Part shown: one piece after another, positions 57,155 to 64,000 of the stretch
How positions within the stretch are numbered: the first letter of the stretch is position 1
Layout of the letters: each line of letters opens with the position of its first letter
Notes under the pieces: generated by a model
What the model saw: the letters and a program-made list of their open reading frames with translations, nothing else
Told to the model about the DNA's origin: nothing
Databases searched by the model: none
Source: Catonia carolina
Lineage: Eukaryota; Arthropoda; Insecta; Hemiptera; Achilidae
Direction of reading: 5' to 3'
Length of the DNA: 64,000 nucleotides
Assembly (NCBI GenBank): GCA_035578175.1
Contig: JAQMRL010000008.1
Span: forward strand, 7,478,883-7,542,882
Translations under genes and position numbers: made by a program

Positions 57155-57948
57155 TCTGGTGTGAAACACTCACACAACTTTCTCTTGGCAATGCAAATAA
57201 TTAACAATATAACCTAACATCAGTAACAAAACATTAAACATAAACAAAAAACTAACCTAAAAAATATAACCTTATTTTAATCATGAGTGAAAGACGCAAA
57301 ATGAAAATCAACTTCAGTTTGGCTTAAAATTATGGAAAATCAATCTCACTCTTTCACGCTAAACTAGGCTCTGTGCAAAAAAATCCTTTAAATAAAAGTT
57401 GTAGATCTTTTAATTTCCTATAAATTTTATTATATTCACTTTTGTCGTAAAATGCATAGGCCTATTGAGGCCGAAATCTTAAAAAAGTAGATTTTTTACA
57501 CGTTTTCGTGAGAAAAAAAACAGAAAATCGCTAATTACCGCTAAACTAAATGTTATACAAAAAAATGTTTGAAATAAAAATTGAAGGATTTTAAATTCTC
57601 TACAACTCATATTAGCCTACATAAATTTTGGCGCTAAAATGCATATTAAAGCCGCAATTTAAAAAAATCAAATATTTACGTGAAAACAGCCACACCAAGA
57701 ATTTCAGCAAACATGGTGCCTACCCTATCGTGTAGAGCATAAAAAATGTAATAATTGAGGTGATTTTTAAAAAAAAATCGTAGGACCCGTTTTTGAGAAA
57801 ATCGCAAAAAAGTGAAAAATTACACAAATCAACTACTACTTCCGGTAGACCGATTTCGATGAAAATATTCGTGTCGGGTCCGGTAGTGGTATATAACTTA
57901 AGTTTTAAGATTCAAGTTCGTCTAATGTTCCGTTTTTGAGATATTCTG

Positions 57949-58025
<77 letters not shown>

Positions 58026-58172
58026 ACACACACACACACACAGACCAATCGCTAAAAACATGTCTGAAATCAAACAGGTCTGAAATCTTGTAGAACCGGT
58101 GAAAATCGATTTCAAAAAATCGACATGAAACCAATTCTTTCTTTCCTATATATTCATATAGGCAAGAGAAAG
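57155..58172 (-). mobile_element. Helentron-like element, full length
   Basis: TCTGGTGTGAAACACTCACA to GGCAAGAGAAAGT; (AC)n at 57952-58042. Confidence 0.7.
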
Positions 58173-58239
58173 TAAAAATGGGGTTGATTCCCCCCTTAAG
58201 AAAATTCTTAAAAAAAAAACGAGTCTACCAAAAACAATA

Positions 58240-58490
58240 TTTTTTTTTAGCTTTTATTAATTGTTATCGGGAACTGAACTTTATTAACAACCACCCAGTT
58301 TAATCACTGCTTTTCGCTGTATTTTTGACGTAATTTGGCATGAAATTTTAAATCCCCAGTGGAGATTGTTCAGGAAAGGCTGTCTGCTGATCACCATATA
58401 AAGTCGCTTGTTCAACCAGTGTTGCTTAACAACTAAAAGCGGCTTCCTACCAGGTGATTGACTGGGGTGGCCTGAAGGCCCAATAAATTT
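58240..58490 (-). mobile_element. SINE-3 family copy, diverged
   Basis: Poly-T then TTATCGGGAACTGAACTTTA ... TTCAACCAGTGTTGCTTAAC. Confidence 0.6.
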
Positions 58491-58541
58491 TATGGGTCGA
58501 TATCTTTATGTACGACCTAAGAATAAAACCGAATAAAAATA

Positions 58542-59494
58542 TAGGGTGATTCAAAAAGAGCGCCGGTTTTGATAAATCAAATTAAGAGATTTATTTTATT
58601 GAAAAACTGAAAATAAATACATCAACAAGTTCATCTTACCTTCCGATTTCATGTATGAAAAATGATGTCATGCATGTGTCCTCCTCTACTGCGCTGGCAC
58701 GCATCAACTCTGTCCATGAAATTGGATATTACTGCACGACAAGTTTCGACTTCCATTTGCCCGATAACCCGTCAAATTTCCTCCTTCAAGTCATTGATGT
58801 TTCGGGGTTTATTGGCATACACCAATGACTTCAGATGACCCCAAAGATGAAAGTCACAAGGCGTCAAGTCACATGACCTTGGTGGCCATTGATGGTCGGA
58901 ATTACGAGAAATGATGCGATCCTGGAACCGTTCACGGAGCAACAACGTTGTTTCTCGTGCAGCAACTGAATTTTATACGGGTGATATTGGAGATCGTACC
59001 GAAGAATTCTCCGTACAAAAGAACATCGTAAACCCAATTGTTGAGAACGGCGACGTATTGATTTTGCTGGGCTAACAGCCACACTGTCACGAACCAACGC
59101 AACGTTCTGCTCAGTTCGGCCAGAACGACGACGTCCAGAACTTTTAAGGTCGAGTTTTGAACCCGTCTCATAAAACTTTTTCATGAGCCTGCGAACTGTT
59201 AATTCATTCGGTGCTTCATTACGTCCTAGAGTACCGCGAAGTCGCCTGACAGTAGCCGCATAACTCTCTCCACTCTGGTAAAATGTTTTGACGATTAACA
59301 CTCGTTGTGCAATAGTAAACTTCTCCATGGTTAGACACAGACTGCGAGAGTACTACACTGCGAACAAGAGAAACTACAACTGAATCGTCAATCGGAATGT
59401 TCTCCGAAATAGAAATGAGGTCTAACAATGTTGCCAACCGATAAACAAAAATTTACCAGCCGTTTAAAAACCGGCGCTCTTTTTGAATCACCCG
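58542..59494 (-). mobile_element. Mariner deletion derivative, copy 2 (953 bp)
   Basis: Same family, ends and internal junction as 13342-14291. Here the N-terminal frame is open for 154 codons (59328-58864): MEKFTIAQRVLIVKTFYQSG, RRLMKKFYETGSKLDLKSSG and YHPYKIQLLHEKQ. It then runs across the deletion in the wrong frame. One TA flank has changed to CA/TG. Confidence 0.85.
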
Positions 59495-59829
59495 TTGTAT
59501 CATTTATTTAATAATATAAAAATAAACAATACATTTTTCATGTTCTTTTTAAAGGATATAGATTTAAAAAAATATTACATTCATCCATAAATGGACATCA
59601 GACGCAGGCATTTTGAATAAAATAGAAGGAACTAAACAAATCTATTGTTAAGTTTGATATTCATCTGTCAAAAACATGATATTATTCTATTTGTCATACT
59701 TAATTTTGTACTCTATTAACTTTACACGAACAAAAATAATATAATTTTTCAATAGTTTATGGAAATACAAAGAACAATACAATATTTAAAACGAGAATAG
59801 TAATATAGTAATTTTTACATAATCTTTAA
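59495..59829. other. No gene or known repeat recognised
   Basis: AT-rich; no supported coding. Confidence 0.45.
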
Positions 59830-59918
59830 AAATCTGTTGTAAAACTCTCACACGACTTTCTCTTGGCAATGTACATAGTAAAACATAGTTTAATCTTAGT
59901 AAACATGGTCGGAAATCC
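59830..59918 (-). mobile_element. Helentron-like element, terminal fragment
   Basis: ACACGACTTTCTCTTGGCAATG-type end (ACTCTCACACGACTTTCTC); breaks off after ~85 bp. Confidence 0.5.
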
Positions 59919-59975
59919 TCTCTCCTTCTAAACTTAACGGTTATCTATAGATAACCGTTAAGTTTAGAAGGAGAG

Positions 59976-60008
<33 letters not shown>
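59919..60008. repeat. 58-bp perfect palindrome followed by an (AT)n palindrome
   Basis: 59919-59976 is a loopless perfect palindrome centred on CTATAG (59945-59950). GAATTTTATATA...TATAAAATTC forms a second one directly beside it. Confidence 0.85.
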
Positions 60009-60013
<5 letters not shown>

Positions 60014-60436
60014 CGATGTATATGTGTGTGTATGTATGTGTGTGTGTATGTTCCCCTTTATCTCCTAAATTACTGAACCAATTTTCATGCAGTTTTTATT
60101 ATGTTGTAACTATGATGCCGGTGCAGGTTTTAGGCTATTGAAACCGCGAAAAAGTTAGCCCTAAAGGGTTGAAAATAATGTTTATGTCCTACATTAAGGC
60201 TTTTATGAGGTTAGATAATCTGCTGTTTTTAAACCAGCTGATATAGCTGATTCAAATATAGATTTGTCATAAATAAAGTCATATGATTTAGTAAATAGCG
60301 ACGTGGTGCTAAGGATCAGCTGGTGACAACATCACATGATTATTTTATTATGTAGATACGATTTTGTATTGTTGAGTATTTTATAAAAGTAAAGTTCCGT
60401 GTTTCTTTAATTTGTTTTAATTTAATTTTATTTTAT
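60009..60436. other. Possible end of another dispersed repeat; no gene
   Basis: GTATGTTCCCCTTTATCTCC and AAATTACTGAACCAATTTTC resemble the terminal region of Helitron-like repeats common in insects, but no matching second end was found. Confidence 0.3.
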
Positions 60437-60597
60437 TTTTTGGTTTAACGTCCGATTGTTCTGCAATTACTGCTAATGCAGACGGTGAAGGATGAAATGA
60501 TTTTTGTAACTTATGAAAATATGCAGTACCATAATGGGATTCGAACCCAAGACCGCATGATGAGAAGGGAGTACGTTACCAACTCGCCAATTTTCTT
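60437..60597 (-). mobile_element. T1 tRNA-derived SINE
   Basis: Near-complete copy with GTTTAACGTCCGATTGTTCT, body, and the inverse B box (GGGATTCGAACCC); the A-box end has lost a few bases. Confidence 0.75.
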
Positions 60598-60821
60598 TTA
60601 ATTGGTGAGTGATCAAATGCTTTGATATTTTATTTTGACTTTTATTTTATTCAACGTAGATTTAAGTTTTTGGTTTTGACAATTATTTTTTTTGTGGTTG
60701 TTTATTTTTGTTTTTTGTTTTCTTCCATTTTCAATAATGCTATCGAAAAAAACCATCACTAGGAAGAAAATCTTCAAAAGCAAAAAAAACTTCAAAAAGC
60801 AAAAACTACTGTTTTTTTTTT

Positions 60822-60945
60822 GATGAGTCGGATCCGTTAGTAGTATCTAACTTAAGTTTCAAGTTCGTACAATGTTCCGCTCTTGAAACATTCTGTTCAC
60901 ACACACACACACACACACGCACACACACACACACACACACACACG

Positions 60946-61017
<72 letters not shown>

Positions 61018-61153
61018 AATTGCTAAAACATATTTTTTGGGTTCAGGGAATCTGAAAACATGTATATCAGGTGAAAACACGATTTCGAAAAATTGACATG
61101 AAAACAATACTTTCCCAATACTTTCCTTCCTATATATTCATATTGGCAAGAGA
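60822..61153 (-). mobile_element. Helentron-like element, 5' third
   Basis: GGATCCGTTAGTAGTATCTA through (AC)n at 60899-61015 to GGCAAGAGAAAGT; the rest of the element is missing. Confidence 0.65.
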
Positions 61154-61357
61154 AAGTAAAAAGAAAGGTGATAATGGGCAGCATTTGTAATCACACCCAA
61201 TCTTAATCACACCCAATCTGTTTCAATAAACCTTAATTTAGGTATCAACATTCTTTTGAATCTACAAATTATAAAATATTTAGTTAAAACAGTATAGAAT
61301 AAATACAAAATATTTGTCAAGATTTATTTGACACTTGGTAAACATATGTAGGCCCTA

Positions 61358-61698
61358 CAGTTCAGCCGTTCTTAGTTTGCTCCTACTGTCAACAAACAAA
61401 AGCCACCTACTACAGGGTGAACGCTTGAATCTCCGACTTTACGGATGTCGTATTCCTATTAAGTTAACTATTTTTTAAATTATAAGCACTTAAAGTACTA
61501 AAAACATCAGTCATGATATGATGTAGGCCTAACAATTTCATTTAGAAAAATACTTTTAAAAGTATTTTCTATTTAAATACTTTTGAAAGTATTTTGTTGT
61601 TAGTTTTTAATCAGCGTGTACACATTTTGATATAATGCGCATGCTCAGTGACGTTATTATTTGTTTACATTAGGAGCAAACTAAGAGAGGCTGGAATG
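61358..61698 (+). mobile_element. 341-bp Tc1/mariner-type MITE between 57-bp direct duplications
   Basis: CAGTTCAGCCGTTCTTAG to GAGAGGCTGGAATG, TA on both sides. Inverted ends of about 40 bp. It is the least disturbed copy and the reference for the family. Confidence 0.85.
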
Positions 61699-61755
61699 TA
61701 GAATAAATACAAATTATTTGTCAGGATTTATTTGACACTTGGTAAACATATGTAG

Positions 61756-62090
61756 TGTATCTTTTGACATGTTTAAGAATGTAATAGTTGATGACAGTGT
61801 CAGTGTCTGTCACCAGTTTTCATAGTTTAGCGTCGCAGCTGCGTCACATACTAACATATTAGTTGACCTCTAATAACTTTGTCTTATTAAATAAATTACT
61901 CCAGTCTGTCTATACCCTGTACCCTATAGTTCTTTATTTATTCTGTCAATTTATTCCGCAATATTTTCATTAAACTAGTTATCAGGATAATAGGTTTGAT
62001 AATTCTTCTATTAATAGATCTCATGTGGAATCTCCTCTTGTAAAAATACTTCATCTCCTCGTGATCAAGGAAAAAGATCAAGACATAAGA
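61756..62090. other. No gene or known repeat recognised
   Basis: AT-rich; no supported coding. Confidence 0.45.
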
Positions 62091-62092
62091 TA

Positions 62093-63441
62093 ACGGGTGT
62101 TTCAAAAAGGACGCACTTCGAAGTTTGAGAACGCTAATTTATTACATTAAATAATTACAAATTACACAAATTATACGGTATGAAATTATTACCTTTATAA
62201 CATTCAGATTACCTTTAAAACTTCACAATAAATGTTCAAAATGACTTCCTCCGCTTGTAATGCAAGTTCGGACACTTTTCATAACATTTGCAGCCACTTT
62301 TCGTAGTGTTTGCTCATTAATGTTAGTAATCTCACTTTCAATATTAGCCTACAATTCTTCAATTATATGAGGATTGTTTTTAAAAACCTTACTCTTTAAA
62401 TTCCCCCAAAGAAAAAAATCCGCAGGAGTAAGATCTGGGGATCTTGGTGGCCACAATCCTTTTGATATCATACGATGGCCAAAAAATTCTCGTAAGATAT
62501 TCAGCGTTTCAGCAGAAGTATGGCACGTTGCGTTATTCTGCTGAAACCAACAATCTCGATCGTGTAATTCTAACAACGCTATAAATTGTTCAATTAAGTT
62601 ACGGTACACCACACCATCTACAGATGTGTCAAAAAATAAAAGCCCAACAATACGACGCCGGGAGATCGCACACCAAACACTAATTTTACGTGCGTGTAGT
62701 GGACGTTCATGAAATGTGTGAGAATTATGAGCGTTCCACATTCGACAGTTTTGGCTGTTGATGTAACCACCCAAGTGGCCAAGTGGAACCATGCTTCGTC
62801 ACTGAAATAAACACGATCCAATATTTCAACACCGTTGTCATTAACAAGAGAACGTATCCAACGACAATACTGTATACGTTTCCCATGGTCAACTTCTTTC
62901 AGTTCATGAACGACACCGATGCGGTAAGGATGCAGATTTAATTTTTTTGTAGCCCTTAAAGCGGAAGATAGTGATAATCCAGCCTGTGAAGATAACTTTC
63001 TAAGTGATTTGTCGGGTGAGGTAGTCAAACGTTGTTTCACATCGCCCAAAACTTGTTCTGTTAACACTGATGGTCGACCTGTGCTTTTCCGATCCTGTAC
63101 ACTACCAGTCTCACGAAATTTATTAATCAGACGCGATATTGTGGTGTTATTAGGTACTTCAGAAGTGGGAAATTTTAACTGGAACTCGTCTTTCACTCGT
63201 TCGTAAGATTTATATGCGCAATAACTTTCAATAATAAAAACACGTTCATCCTTTGAAAAAACCATGTTTGAACTTATACAGACACAAATGAATACTGGGA
63301 TAGCACTAGTACATGTCAGTAATACACAATGGGTTAACAATGAGTACGGTAGTGCCAACTGTTATTTGGAGGAAAAAATATTCCCTATGCAGAAAATATT
63401 AACCCTTAAACTTCGAAGTGCGTCCTTTTTGAAACACCCGT
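62093..63441 (-). mobile_element. Full-length but inactive mariner-like element (1349 bp)
   Basis: TA flanks (62091-62092, 63442-63443) and ~34-bp TIRs beginning ACGGGTGTTTCAAAAAGGAC. Confidence 0.9.
62230..63265 (-). pseudogene. Mariner-like transposase with frameshift, stop and lost catalytic residue
   Basis: From MVFSKDERVFIIESYCAYKS at 63265 the frame covers two helix-turn-helix regions and GRPSVLTEQVL. It reaches the first catalytic aspartate (YFSDEAWFHL). A frameshift near 62790 moves to the frame with GYINSQNCRMWNAHNSHTFH and SVWCAISRRRIVGLLFFD. The second catalytic position reads QQNNATCH where QQDGA is usual, so the aspartate is lost. WPPRSPDLTPADFFLWG follows. A TAG about 62350 interrupts before the normal end (GGSHFEHLL at about 62232). 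Confidence 0.85.
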
Positions 63442-63443
63442 TA

Positions 63444-63805
63444 TTAGGCATTTTTAGATCAAGTAAAGTAATTTGAATAATTTATGGAAGCTGTTTTTGC
63501 AATGCCCACTTTCAGCATTTATGTACCCAATTTGAAACTGTACAATATTAATACGTACGTACTAAAAATGATAACTGAATTTTTTCTTTTTGCCTTCTTG
63601 ATATTTCCAAAACGATTAAGTTCTATTCGCTTGATTTTCTCTTTCTTTCGTCTTCAGAAAACACATTTTGTTTTCTTAAGAGATTTTTCTAATTTGTTTA
63701 TTTGAGATACCATTTAAACCTTTCAAATTAGGCATACATTGATCGTTAAAGACATTATTGCACATTCGTTTATCCATTATCAACTTCTCCCAATAAAATT
63801 AGACG
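63444..63805. other. No gene or known repeat recognised
   Basis: Open frame of 73 codons at 63484-63705 has no recognisable content; it is hydrophobic because the DNA is T-rich. Confidence 0.4.
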
Positions 63806-64000
63806 AAGAAAATGAATAAGGAGGAGAACGAGGAGGAGGAAGAGGAAGAGAAAGTGGAAGAGGAGAAGCAAGAGGATGGAGGAGGATAAGAGGAGGAGGA
63901 AGTGGATGATGAAGAATGAGTGGAAGAGGAAGAGAAAGAAGGAGGAGAGGAGGGAGAAGAGAAAGAAGAAGAAGTAGAAGAAGAAGAGGAGGAACAGGAG
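63806..64000 (+). repeat. Polypurine (GGA/GAA)n tract, runs off the window
   Basis: About 195 bp almost entirely A and G, mostly GAGGA, GAAGA and GGAGGA units with few pyrimidines. Such tracts can form triplex DNA; the true end lies beyond the window. Confidence 0.85.

Noticed and set aside
63484..63705. 73-codon open frame near the window end
   Set aside because: T-rich DNA gives a hydrophobic translation by chance; no motif, signal or splice context supports it.

Overview
This is a eukaryotic, almost certainly arthropod (probably insect, possibly hemipteran) nuclear window. It has split genes with GT-AG introns, AT-rich intergenic DNA, and a dense layer of nested transposons: mariner/Tc1, hAT, PIF/Harbinger, Helitron and Helentron-like, LINEs and tRNA-derived SINEs. 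No bacterial features, rRNA, free-standing functional tRNA gene or CRISPR array was seen. The host group is inference; only the repeat and gene types are seen directly.

Two host genes can be supported. (1) A UFD1-like gene on the + strand has three exons (2379-2539, 6476-6936, 14618-14958), introns of 3.9 and 7.7 kb filled with transposons, and a polyadenylation signal at 15075. It encodes a 320-residue protein: a full UFD1 N-terminal domain followed by an unusual lysine/threonine/asparagine-rich basic tail in place of the usual p97-binding C-terminus. (2) On the - strand, 36828-37034 is the first coding exon of a mitochondrial-type protein (presequence plus one membrane segment) ending at a GT donor; the rest of that gene was not found.

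Layout: 1-2300, LINE remnant broken by a SINE, then a ~300-bp tandem array. 2379-15080, UFD1-like gene; intron 1 holds a head-to-head MITE pair, SINEs, a hAT derivative and a Helitron remnant, and intron 2 holds mariner deletion derivatives, LINE pieces, GC-rich repeats and a TTAA-flanked element with two further insertions. 15.1-26.8 kb, Helentron-like copies, a 1.6-kb mariner foldback, SINE pairs, and an apparently intact DD41D mariner nested in a Helentron-like element. 27.3-30.3 kb, LINE insertion and a near-perfect 283-bp tandem array built from two SINE heads. 31-36.3 kb, foldbacks, including a 4-kb palindromic mariner carrying four later insertions whose empty sites survive in the opposite arm. 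37.5-48.4 kb, a field of Helentron-like copies, one split by a LINE with an open reverse transcriptase. 48.5-64 kb, more SINEs, mariners (49.3, 54.6, 58.5, 62.1 kb), a minisatellite and a terminal polypurine tract.

The transposon layer works as sets of autonomous and dependent elements: the intact DD41D transposase (23823-24878) shares termini with the 1-kb palindrome at 11938-12948, and (GAA)n-tailed LINEs supply reverse transcriptase. Recurrent themes are foldback (snap-back) mariners that have swapped their 5' half for a second inverted 3' half, and TE insertions bracketed by direct duplications of 57-155 bp.
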